Assembly (NCBI GenBank): GCA_946480125.1
Contig: CAMLIY010000214.1
Location: forward strand, 1 to 5,489
DNA from: an uncultured Asticcacaulis sp.
Lineage (GTDB): Bacteria; Pseudomonadota; Alphaproteobacteria; Caulobacterales; Caulobacteraceae
DNA: 5,489 nt
Reading direction: 5' to 3'
Below, piece after piece: positions 1 to 5,489 of the stretch (its first letter is position 1; every line of letters begins with the position of its first letter). Position numbers and translations under genes: made by a program. The notes below the pieces were generated by a model. It had not been told where the DNA came from. It worked only from the letters and a program-made list of their open reading frames with translations, and searched no databases.

Positions 1-668
1 AAACCGATTTCGTGGCCCGCAACGACCTGTTCCAGGCCCTGGCCCGCAAGGCCGGCCAGGCCGGTCTGACCGCTAATACGGTAGAAGACGTCGCCGCCGC
101 TGTTTCAGACGATATCACCAACCTGATCGCCACGATCGGCGAAAACATGGTAGTGCGTCGTTTCGCCAAGCATACCGTGTCCGAAGGCGTTGTCGCCTCG
201 TATATCCACAACGCGATCGCGCCCGACCTCGGCCGTATTGCCGTGCTCGTCGCCATTGAATCGGCCGGTGATCCGGAAGTTCTCAAGGAAATGGGCCGTA
301 AAGTGGCCATGCACGTCGCTGCTACCCAGCCGCTGTCGCTGAACGTTGAAGACCTGAACCAGGAACACGTCGAACGCGAAAAGGCTGTTTTGACTGAGCA
401 AGCCAAGGAATCCGGCAAGCCGTTGCAGGTTATCGAAAAGATGATCGAAGGCCGTATCCGTAAGTTCTACGAAGAAGTCGTGCTGCACAAGCAGGCTTTT
501 GTCATGAACCCGGATCAGACCGTTGAGCAACTGGTTGAAGAAACCGCCAAGACACTCGGCACCCCTGTAAAGATCACCGCTTTCACCCGTCTCGCCCTTG
601 GCGAAGGCGTGGAAAAGAAGGTGGATGATTTCGCGGCCGAAGTCGCCTCAATGACCGGCGGCGTCTGA
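1..668 (+). CDS. tsf: Elongation factor Ts, C-terminal part (5' end outside window)
   Basis: EF-Ts is the cytoplasmic nucleotide-exchange factor that releases GDP from EF-Tu during translation elongation. The frame is open from base 3 (bases 1-2 finish a codon) and gives 221 residues before TGA at 666-668. It opens with TDFVARN, the highly conserved EF-Ts motif that contacts EF-Tu. That motif normally sits about 80 residues into the protein, so the GTG at 12 is an internal valine codon and not the start; roughly 80 N-terminal residues lie upstream. Other family landmarks are IGENMVVRR early in the core domain and the block [19 protein letters not shown] (bases 429-485). The tail [17 protein letters not shown] resembles alphaproteobacterial EF-Ts. 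In most bacteria rpsB precedes tsf, but that is not visible here. A strong terminator follows 24 bases after the stop. No frameshift or odd residue was seen. Confidence 0.97.
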   Translation, partial: TDFVARNDLFQALARKAGQAGLTANTVEDVAAAVSDDITNLIATIGENMVVRRFAKHTVSEGVVASYIHNAIAPDLGRIAVLVAIESAGDPEVLKEMGRKVAMHVAATQPLSLNVEDLNQEHVEREKAVLTEQAKESGKPLQVIEKMIEGRIRKFYEEVVLHKQAFVMNPDQTVEQLVEETAKTLGTPVKITAFTRLALGEGVEKKVDDFAAEVASMTGGV

Positions 669-692
669 TAAACGCTTAAAAATCCTGCTTTT

Positions 693-730
693 AGGGGCGC
701 TGGCATTTGACATGCCGGCGCCTCTTTTTT
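693..730 (+). terminator. Intrinsic (Rho-independent) terminator after tsf
   Basis: Bases 693-706 and 712-725 form a 14-pair stem (12 Watson-Crick pairs and two G-U wobbles) around a five-base loop, TTGAC at 707-711. The stem is GC-rich and is followed directly by six T residues (725-730). This is the standard architecture of an intrinsic terminator. It starts 24 bases after the tsf stop codon and should end most transcripts arriving from upstream, separating tsf from pyrH and the genes after it. Confidence 0.92.
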
Positions 731-735
731 ATGAC
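707..735 (+). promoter_or_regulatory. Candidate sigma-70-type promoter for the pyrH operon, overlapping the terminator
   Basis: TTGACA at 707-712 is a perfect -35 hexamer. After a 17-base spacer comes TATGAC at 730-735, which matches four of six bases of the TATAAT consensus. A start point would fall near 742, leaving a leader of about 100 bases before the pyrH ATG at 844. The site suits the need for a new promoter after the terminator. The -35 coincides with the terminator loop and the -10 begins at the last T of the T-tract. The elements are visible; promoter function is inferred and the match could be fortuitous. Confidence 0.45.
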
Positions 736-780
736 ATTCATGGATAAGTGCCCGCCCTGTCTGACGCGCCAAGCCTATCC

Positions 781-800
781 AAAGCGCTTCGAAAGCGCTA
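781..800 (+). repeat. Paired AAAGCGCT repeat and small hairpin in the pyrH leader
   Basis: The octamer AAAGCGCT occurs at 781-788 and again at 792-799, a repeat of 11 bases start to start, close to one DNA helical turn. Because AGCGCT is its own reverse complement, the same bases also form a perfect 7-pair hairpin (783-789 with 793-799) around the loop CGA. AAGCGCTT at 782-789 is a perfect 8-base palindrome. The element could be a protein-binding site or an RNA hairpin in the leader. No T-tract follows, so it is not a terminator. Function is unknown. Confidence 0.4.
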
Positions 801-833
801 AAGCCGTCATATGACCGATGCCACTGATTCACC

Positions 834-837
834 GGAG
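834..837 (+). promoter_or_regulatory. Ribosome binding site deciding the pyrH start
   Basis: GGAG at 834-837 sits six bases before the ATG at 844, ideal Shine-Dalgarno spacing. The in-frame ATG at 811 has only AAAGC-type sequence before it and no clear Shine-Dalgarno element. This is the main reason for placing the pyrH start at 844. Confidence 0.7.
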
Positions 838-843
838 CCCGCC

Positions 844-1584
844 ATGTTAATCCAAACACCAGAGACTTCGGCGCCTTTGACCTATAAGCGTATTTTGCTC
901 AAGGTTTCCGGCGAGGTGCTAATGGGCGATCAGGGCTTTGGTATCGATATGAATACGGTCAAGGCCGTTGCCGCTGAAGTGGCCGCCGTGGCGCGTCTCG
1001 GTGTCGAATTGTGCCTCGTTATTGGCGGCGGCAATATCTTCCGGGGCCTGTCCAAGGCAGCGGGAGATATGGAGCGTTCCAGCGCTGACTATATGGGCAT
1101 GCTGGCGACGGTCATGAATGCCCTGGCCATGCAGAATGCTCTGGAAAAACAAGGTATTGATACACGCGTGCAATCGGCTATCCAGATGAACGCTGTTTGT
1201 GAGCCGTTTGTGCGTCGTCGCGCCATTCGCCATCTGGAAAAAGGTCGGGTGGTTATTTTCGCAGCCGGCACTGGCGCGCCTTATTTTACAACAGATACGG
1301 CCGCCGCCCTGCGCGCCGCCGAAATGAACTGTGACGCGCTGTTCAAGGGCACTTCGGTAGATGGCGTCTATACCGCCGATCCGAAGAAGGATAAGACGGC
1401 CGAGCGCTATCAAAATCTCAACTATCTTGAGGTCTTGTCAAAGGATCTTAAGGTAATGGATGCGTCAGCGGTCAGCCTGATGCGTGAAAACGCCATTCCG
1501 ATCGTCGTCTTTTCGATCCGTACAGCGGGCGCCCTGAATGAAGTTATTCACGGCAAGGGCACCTATACCGTCATCACCCAATAA
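844..1584 (+). CDS. pyrH: Uridylate kinase (UMP kinase)
   Basis: This cytoplasmic enzyme phosphorylates UMP to UDP with ATP, a step in pyrimidine synthesis that feeds UTP, CTP and UDP-sugars. From ATG 844 it has 246 residues, close to the 241 of E. coli PyrH. It shows the amino-acid kinase fold landmarks: KVSGE at 20-24 (phosphate loop lysine), GGGNIFRG at 61-68, and [13 protein letters not shown] from 142, with Asp151 in the UMP/catalytic region. DGVYTADP follows in the nucleotide-binding part. An in-frame ATG at 811 would add 11 residues ([11 protein letters not shown]) that do not resemble the family and has a poorer ribosome site, so 844 is preferred. The gene is the first after the tsf terminator and is followed 16 bases later by frr. 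Bacterial UMP kinases are hexamers, generally activated by GTP and inhibited by UTP; nothing in the sequence tests that here. Confidence 0.97.
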   Translation: MLIQTPETSAPLTYKRILLKVSGEVLMGDQGFGIDMNTVKAVAAEVAAVARLGVELCLVIGGGNIFRGLSKAAGDMERSSADYMGMLATVMNALAMQNALEKQGIDTRVQSAIQMNAVCEPFVRRRAIRHLEKGRVVIFAAGTGAPYFTTDTAAALRAAEMNCDALFKGTSVDGVYTADPKKDKTAERYQNLNYLEVLSKDLKVMDASAVSLMRENAIPIVVFSIRTAGALNEVIHGKGTYTVITQ

Positions 1585-1600
1585 CAAACGAGAGACTGTC

Positions 1601-2158
1601 ATGGCAAAGCCTGAACTCAATCATTACAAGGACCGCATGGAAAAGGCGGTCGACGCGCTGAAGGCTGATTTTTCCGGCCTGCGCACCGGCCGGGCCTCGG
1701 CCTCCTTGCTCGATCAGGTGGTCGTGGATGCCTATGGTTCAACCATGGGGATTACGTCCTGTGCGGCCATAAGTGTGCCTGAGCCCCGCATGATCAATGT
1801 CAATGTGTGGGATAAGGGTCTGGTGATCGCTGTTGAAAAGGCCATCCGCAACTCTGGCTTGGGCCTCAATCCGATCACTGATGGCACCACCCTGCGCGTG
1901 CCGATTCCGCCTTTGACAGAAGAACGCCGCAAGGACCTGGTCAAGGTGGCCGGCAAATACGCCGAAACTCAGAAAATTGCCGTTCGTAATGTCCGCCGCG
2001 AAGCCATGGACGATCTCAAAAAGGCGGAAAAAGCCTCGGACATCAGTGAGGACGAAGAGAAGAAGGGCGGCACGGAGGTGCAGGGCTTTACCGATGCGGC
2101 GATCAAGCGTATCGATGAGCTGTTGAAGATCAAGGAAGCCGAGATCATGCAGGTTTAA
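1601..2158 (+). CDS. frr: Ribosome-recycling factor
   Basis: RRF acts with EF-G (and IF3) in the cytoplasm to split post-termination ribosomes so that they can be reused. The ATG at 1601 gives 185 residues, the same length as E. coli RRF. The purine run GAGAGA at 1590-1595 provides a ribosome site. The frame stays open upstream to an in-frame ATG at 1538, but that would place 21 extra residues inside pyrH and they do not belong to the family. Visible landmarks are the first helix with LRTGRAS, the domain II segment [15 protein letters not shown], the run [26 protein letters not shown], and VRNVRRE with Arg132, the residue position known to be important in E. coli RRF. The C-terminal helix ends KEAEIMQV. 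The gene lies 16 bases after pyrH, a very common pairing, and was probably co-transcribed with it. The domain II segment GITSCAAIS is slightly unusual. Confidence 0.98.
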   Translation: MAKPELNHYKDRMEKAVDALKADFSGLRTGRASASLLDQVVVDAYGSTMGITSCAAISVPEPRMINVNVWDKGLVIAVEKAIRNSGLGLNPITDGTTLRVPIPPLTEERRKDLVKVAGKYAETQKIAVRNVRREAMDDLKKAEKASDISEDEEKKGGTEVQGFTDAAIKRIDELLKIKEAEIMQV

Positions 2159-2224
2159 GCGGATCCCTGCTTATTGCTGCCATGCATTGATGTCGTCCGG
2201 CCTGTGCCAAAAGAAAGTTGCCTT

Positions 2225-3010
2225 ATGCCTTCAGGCCCCACGGATGCGCTTATCGTGACCCCGCAATTGGGCGCCGGACGCCATAAGGTAAAGCCTTTGC
2301 ATGTGGCTGTCATCATGGATGGCAATGGCCGCTGGGCTCAGGCGAAAAACCAGCTCCGCACCATGGGTCACAAGGCGGGGGTTGATGCGCTGAAACGCAC
2401 TATCACCGCGGCGGTCGATCTGGGCGTGACACACATGACCGTTTTTGCCTTCTCAACCGAAAACTGGCGTCGACCGGAGGCTGAGGTCAATGATCTGATG
2501 GGATTGTTGCGTGTCTTTATCAAGTCCGACCTAGAGCGCCTGCGCCGTGAAGGCGTCTGTGTCCGTATCGTGGGTCAGGAAGCCGGGTTGCCGGCGGATA
2601 TCGTCGCAATGGTCAGTGAGGCTCATGAAAAAACCAAGAATAATTCACGCTTTTACTTGCAGGTCGCCCTCAATTACGGTGCTCAGGGCGATATTATACA
2701 AGCGGTAAAGCGCATTGCCTCTGAGGTCAAAAAGGGCGCGCTGACGGCGGACGATATTACGCCGGAGACCTTTGCGGGCTATCTGTCGACGCATGGTCTG
2801 CCCCCGCTCGACCTGCTGATCCGCACCAGCGGAGAGCATCGTCTGTCGAATTTCCTGCTATGGGAAGCGGCCTATGCCGAGTTTGTCTTTCAGGACATTC
2901 TGTGGCCCGATTACGGCTACGAACCGCTTAAGGCGGCTCTGGATATCTTTGCTGGACGTGATCGCCGGTTCGGTGCTGTGGAAACGGAACATGCCAAACC
3001 AGCCCTCTGA
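2225..3010 (+). CDS. uppS: Isoprenyl transferase (undecaprenyl diphosphate synthase)
   Basis: This cis-prenyltransferase adds isopentenyl units to farnesyl diphosphate to make undecaprenyl diphosphate, the lipid carrier for peptidoglycan and surface polysaccharides; it works at the inner face of the membrane. From ATG 2225 it has 261 residues. The catalytic motif HVAVIMDGNGRWA carries Asp32; His49 lies in GHKAG, FSTENWRRP is at 76-84, and the diphosphate-binding RTSGEHRLSN is at 200-209. Glu219 in AYAEF matches the metal-binding glutamate of E. coli UppS. A TTG at 2174 is in frame but adds 17 unconserved residues. The chosen ATG has only a weak AGAAAG (2212-2217) ribosome site, so the start is moderately sure. 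It follows frr after a 66-base gap with no visible terminator, and its 3' end overlaps cdsA by 20 bases. The SNFLLW motif is followed by Glu214, where I recall Gln in E. coli. The chain length of the product cannot be read with certainty from sequence. Confidence 0.96.
   Translation: MPSGPTDALIVTPQLGAGRHKVKPLHVAVIMDGNGRWAQAKNQLRTMGHKAGVDALKRTITAAVDLGVTHMTVFAFSTENWRRPEAEVNDLMGLLRVFIKSDLERLRREGVCVRIVGQEAGLPADIVAMVSEAHEKTKNNSRFYLQVALNYGAQGDIIQAVKRIASEVKKGALTADDITPETFAGYLSTHGLPPLDLLIRTSGEHRLSNFLLWEAAYAEFVFQDILWPDYGYEPLKAALDIFAGRDRRFGAVETEHAKPAL
2980..2988 (+). promoter_or_regulatory. Ribosome binding site of cdsA, inside the uppS 3' end
   Basis: The purine-rich run GGAAACGGA at 2980-2988 precedes ATG 2991 and lies within the last codons of uppS. 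GGAA at 2980-2983 is seven bases from the ATG. It supports the 2991 start and implies that ribosomes finishing uppS pass directly over the cdsA initiation region. Confidence 0.55.
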
Positions 3011-3848
3011 TGACAATACCGGCGCGCTGTCTGTACGAGCAAGGTACAAGGGGCGTGAGCTGGCCGTTCGCATCGTTTCCGCCTTTGTGCTGATCGCCGT
3101 TGTCCTCGGCATAACCGTGCTGCCCGACCACCGGCCATTCCTGGTGATGATCAGTATCGGTGTCGCCCTGTTGTGTATCGAGTGGGGCCTGATGATGGCG
3201 CCCAATATTTCCGGGCGGATTTCCGTAGCGGTGGCGACGGCGGCGATTGCGGCGCTTTTCGTGGGCTATCTGGGGCACCCTTTACTGTCGGTGCTGATGC
3301 TGTGTTTCGGCTCCTTATGCGCCGGACTTTACGCCAATCGGCTGCATGTTGGCTGGGTGGATGGGGCTTATGGCGTGCTTTATATCGGCTGGCCGGCCAT
3401 TGTCATCATGTGGCTGCATCAGAGCAACCGCGGCGTGGAATGGGTATTTTTCGCCTTCCTGATCGCTTGGGGGGCGGATAGCGCCGCCTTTGCCGCCGGC
3501 AAGATTTTCGGCGGTCCGAAACTATGGCCGCGCTACTCGCCGAACAAGACCTGGGCCGGTTTTGCCGGCGGTCTGATTGCCGGCATGCTGACCGCGGGCG
3601 CGCTGTCGGATATCACTGGTCTGTTCAGGCATGACACCTCGGCTTCGGTTGTCGGCCTGCTGGTGGCTCTGGCCACCATGGCGGGGGATCTGTGGGAATC
3701 GGCGCTCAAGCGGCGCTTTGGCGTCAAGGATGCGGGGACGCTCATCCCCGGTCATGGCGGTTTGCTCGATCGGGTGGACGGTCTGATGTTTGCCATCGTC
3801 GCCATCGGGGGTATACGTCTGCTGGTCATGCTAGGCACTGAAATATGA
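2991..3848 (+). CDS. cdsA: Phosphatidate cytidylyltransferase (CDP-diglyceride synthase)
   Basis: This inner-membrane enzyme condenses CTP with phosphatidic acid to give CDP-diacylglycerol, the branch point for all major phospholipids. From ATG 2991 it has 285 residues, the same size as E. coli CdsA. After a polar N-terminus of about 25 residues come several hydrophobic segments, starting with VRIVSAFVLIAVVLGI. The conserved acidic site WGADSAAF (Asp163) and SPNKTWAGFAGG (183-194) are followed by the complete family signature at 237-263: Ser237, Lys240-Arg241, Lys246-Asp247, Ile252-Pro253, His255-Gly256-Gly257, Asp260-Arg261 and Asp263. The frame runs open upstream to 2874, but that stretch is inside uppS and encodes no CdsA-like sequence. 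GGAA at 2980-2983 lies seven bases before ATG 2991. The gene overlaps uppS by 20 bases and dxr by four, which suggests translational coupling. Confidence 0.96.
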   Translation: MPNQPSDDNTGALSVRARYKGRELAVRIVSAFVLIAVVLGITVLPDHRPFLVMISIGVALLCIEWGLMMAPNISGRISVAVATAAIAALFVGYLGHPLLSVLMLCFGSLCAGLYANRLHVGWVDGAYGVLYIGWPAIVIMWLHQSNRGVEWVFFAFLIAWGADSAAFAAGKIFGGPKLWPRYSPNKTWAGFAGGLIAGMLTAGALSDITGLFRHDTSASVVGLLVALATMAGDLWESALKRRFGVKDAGTLIPGHGGLLDRVDGLMFAIVAIGGIRLLVMLGTEI

Positions 3849-5065
3849 TTTCTTCTACATCTCCCCGTCGCATCTCCATTCTCGGCTCGACAGGCTCTAT
3901 TGGCGTGTCCACCCTGCGCCTGCTCGATGAAACGGGTGTGGCGGGGCAGGATTACGTGATCGAAACCCTGGTCGGCGGGCGCAATGCCGCGTTGCTGGCG
4001 GAGCAGGCGTTGAAATATCGTCCGGCGATCACCGTGCTGGCGGACGAGGCGCAATGGCCGGTTTTCAAGGCATTGATGGGGGAGGCGGGCCTTAAAATCG
4101 CCTGTGGTGAAGCGGCTGTCTGTGAAGCGGCGGGCCGGGAAGCCGACTGGATCATGGCGGCGATCGTTGGTATCGCCGGCCTGAAGCCGGTCTGGGCCGC
4201 GGCGGCCACGGGCGCGATTCTGGCCCTCGCCAACAAGGAGGCGCTGGTTTGTTGCGGGCGGGCGCTGATCGATCGCGTCGAGGCGCATGGCGGCTGCGTG
4301 CTGCCGGTCGATTCCGAGCACAACGCCATTTTCCAGGTGCTGGGCGATCCGGCGCGGGTCAGCAAACTGATCCTGACCGCTTCAGGCGGGCCGTTTCTGG
4401 GGCGTTCGCGCGAAGACCTCAAGGCAGTGACGGTCGAGCAGGCGCTCAAGCATCCGAACTGGAGCATGGGCGCCAAGATCACCATCGACTCAGCCACGCT
4501 GGCCAACAAGGGCCTGGAATTCATCGAGGCGGCCTATCTGTTCGATATGCCGGCCAGCAAAATCGACGTGCTGGTACATCCGCAATCTATTATCCATTCG
4601 ATGGTGGAATATAAAGACGGGTCAACACTGGCGCAGTTAGGTGCGCCGGATATGCGGGTGCCGATTTGCTATTGCCTGGGGTGGCCGCAGCGCCTGGACT
4701 GGCGGGCGCCTAAGCTCGATCTGGCTGCCCACGGTACCCTGACCTTCAGCGCGCCCGACCTGGCGGCTTTCCCCATGCTGCGTCTGGCACGCGCAGCGCT
4801 GGAAGCGGGGGCGGGGATGCCGACTGTCTTCAATGCCGCCAATGAGGTCTGTGTGCAGGCTTTCCTTGACCGTAAAATCGCCTTCCTGCAGATCGCCGAA
4901 TTTGTCGAATCTGCCATGATGCGGGCTCAATTGCCGTCTATCCCTTCCAAAGATCACGCAAGTCGTGATACGACCGACGAGACCATGACACGCGCGCTGG
5001 AAATCGATTCCGATATCCGGCGTCTGGTGGGCGAACTGTTCGCCACCGCCAGACTGTCGGCATAG
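3845..5065 (+). CDS. dxr: 1-deoxy-D-xylulose 5-phosphate reductoisomerase
   Basis: DXR (IspC) rearranges and reduces 1-deoxy-D-xylulose 5-phosphate to 2-C-methyl-D-erythritol 4-phosphate with NADPH and a divalent metal, the committed step of the MEP isoprenoid pathway in the cytoplasm. The protein has 406 residues, near the family norm of about 400. The NADPH-binding loop GSTGSIG is at 14-20, and LANKEAL follows. The metal ligands are Asp156 and Glu158 in DSEHNAIFQ and Glu225 in NKGLE. SGGPF begins at Ser180, HPNWSMG at His203 (active-site loop with Trp206), HPQSIIHSM at His245, and FNAANE at 329-334. The catalytic set therefore looks complete. The ATG sits in ATGA with the cdsA stop, a four-base overlap; AGG at 3833-3835 is a weak ribosome site, so coupling to cdsA is likely. 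The C-terminal stretch around SKDHASRDTTDETMT looks variable. DXR is the known target of fosmidomycin. Its pathway supplies the substrates for the nearby uppS product. Confidence 0.98.
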   Translation: MISSTSPRRISILGSTGSIGVSTLRLLDETGVAGQDYVIETLVGGRNAALLAEQALKYRPAITVLADEAQWPVFKALMGEAGLKIACGEAAVCEAAGREADWIMAAIVGIAGLKPVWAAAATGAILALANKEALVCCGRALIDRVEAHGGCVLPVDSEHNAIFQVLGDPARVSKLILTASGGPFLGRSREDLKAVTVEQALKHPNWSMGAKITIDSATLANKGLEFIEAAYLFDMPASKIDVLVHPQSIIHSMVEYKDGSTLAQLGAPDMRVPICYCLGWPQRLDWRAPKLDLAAHGTLTFSAPDLAAFPMLRLARAALEAGAGMPTVFNAANEVCVQAFLDRKIAFLQIAEFVESAMMRAQLPSIPSKDHASRDTTDETMTRALEIDSDIRRLVGELFATARLSA

Positions 5066-5084
5066 GTCATGGTCGCTGCGCGTC

Positions 5085-5090
5085 AGGGGA
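5085..5090 (+). promoter_or_regulatory. Ribosome binding site deciding the rseP start
   Basis: AGGGGA at 5085-5090 is a strong Shine-Dalgarno element seven bases before the TTG at 5098. No ATG is available in the rseP frame near here; the ATG at 5069 is in another frame. This spacing is the main support for a TTG start. Confidence 0.7.
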
Positions 5091-5097
5091 AACCGTT

Positions 5098-5489
5098 TTG
5101 CTGAGTTTTATCGCGGGCATAGTGCCGTTTCTGATTATTATTTCCCTGATCGTGACCTTCCACGAGCTGGGGCATTTCAGCGTGGCGCGCCTGTTCAACA
5201 CCCGCGTCGAGCGTTTTTCGGTCGGTTTCGGTAAAATTCTTCTGCGTAAAAAAGACAAACACGGCGTCGAGTGGTGCCTGAGCGCCTTGCCGCTTGGCGG
5301 TTATGTCAAGTTCGCCGGTGATGAAAACATCACCTCGATGATGCCGTCCACGGAAGACCTGGAGGCCTCGCGCGTCTCTATTACCGAGCGTGAAGGCGCC
5401 GCTGCGGTGAAGGATTATTATCACTTCAAGCCCTTATGGCAAAAATTCCTGATCATTCTTGCGGGTCCGGCCGCCAATTTTGTGCTGGC
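5098..5489 (+). CDS. rseP: RseP-type site-2 zinc metalloprotease, N-terminal part (cut by window end)
   Basis: Site-2 proteases cut transmembrane segments within the inner membrane. RseP of E. coli cleaves the anti-sigma factor RseA, and the Caulobacter homologue MmpA cleaves PodJ. The frame is open from TTG 5098 to the window edge, about 130 residues. The first hydrophobic segment (about 3-21, SFIAGIVPFLIIISLIVTF) carries the zinc-binding motif HELGH at 22-26, with Glu23 the catalytic residue. LPLGGYVKF is at 64-71, and AGPAANF at 122-128 opens the next conserved membrane segment. These motifs define the family; the PDZ domain and second half of the active site (LDG motif) lie outside the window. 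The start is a TTG with a strong AGGGGA ribosome site; GTG 5122 would cut into the first membrane helix. The gene begins 32 bases after dxr, as is common in proteobacteria, where bamA often follows. Confidence 0.94.
   Translation, partial: MLSFIAGIVPFLIIISLIVTFHELGHFSVARLFNTRVERFSVGFGKILLRKKDKHGVEWCLSALPLGGYVKFAGDENITSMMPSTEDLEASRVSITEREGAAAVKDYYHFKPLWQKFLIILAGPAANFVL

Noticed and set aside
12..14. GTG as a start codon for tsf
   Set aside because: The GTG encodes the valine of the conserved TDFVARN motif, which is internal in EF-Ts; the frame is open to the window edge.
515..859. Minus-strand open frame crossing the tsf-pyrH gap
   Set aside because: It runs through the tsf 3' end and the terminator, shows no recognisable domain, and has no evident ribosome site; it is a shadow of tsf plus intergenic DNA.
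2159..2224. Possible promoter or terminator in the frr-uppS gap
   Set aside because: I saw no GC-rich hairpin with a T-tract and no convincing -35/-10 pair; the 66-base gap is best treated as an intra-operon spacer.
3752..4321. Long minus-strand open frame of 189 codons opposite cdsA/dxr
   Set aside because: It lies antisense to a complete dxr with all catalytic motifs, its product is arginine/glutamine-rich with no recognisable domain, and long antisense frames are expected in GC-rich coding DNA.
5317..5334. Perfect 7-pair inverted repeat with an AAAA loop in rseP
   Set aside because: It is inside the coding sequence, has no T-tract after it, and a hairpin of this size is expected by chance about once or twice in a window of this length.
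1..5489. A previously undescribed system, mobile element or foreign island
   Set aside because: Every gene is a recognised housekeeping gene in a well-known proteobacterial order, coding density is high, and no transposase, integrase, tRNA, CRISPR-like array or compositional break was seen.

Overview
This window is a stretch of bacterial chromosome carrying seven same-strand (+) genes in the order tsf (3' part), pyrH, frr, uppS, cdsA, dxr, rseP (5' part). The order, the protein sequences, the moderately high GC content and the start-codon use fit an alphaproteobacterium. The EF-Ts tail and the form of the RseP N-terminus suggest a relative of Caulobacterales (Caulobacter/Asticcacaulis type). 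That taxonomic call is an inference from remembered family sequences, not from a search.

Layout. Bases 1-668 are the last 221 codons of elongation factor Ts, whose start lies upstream of the window. Bases 669-843 form the only sizeable intergenic region. It holds a strong intrinsic terminator (693-730), a possible promoter whose -35 hexamer lies at the terminator loop (707-735), and a small repeat/hairpin (781-800). From 844 to the right edge the genes are tightly packed: pyrH (844-1584), 16 bases, frr (1601-2158), 66 bases, uppS (2225-3010), a 20-base overlap, cdsA (2991-3848), a 4-base overlap, dxr (3845-5065), 32 bases, then rseP (from 5098, cut by the window end). No terminator is visible between pyrH and rseP, so these genes are probably one transcription unit that may continue beyond the window.

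How the genes work together. tsf and frr serve translation (EF-Tu recycling and ribosome recycling). pyrH makes UDP, the precursor of UTP, CTP and UDP-sugars for nucleic acids and envelope precursors. dxr commits carbon to the MEP isoprenoid pathway, and uppS polymerises its product IPP onto FPP to give undecaprenyl diphosphate, the lipid carrier for peptidoglycan and surface polysaccharide. cdsA uses CTP to make CDP-diacylglycerol for phospholipids. rseP is an intramembrane protease used in envelope regulation. The block joins macromolecule synthesis to envelope growth.

This is a conserved housekeeping cluster. I found no mobile element, CRISPR array, RNA gene, toxin-antitoxin pair, foreign-looking gene or previously undescribed system. 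The points worth a second look are regulatory (the terminator/promoter overlap and the repeat ahead of pyrH), choices of start codon, and small protein-level variations.
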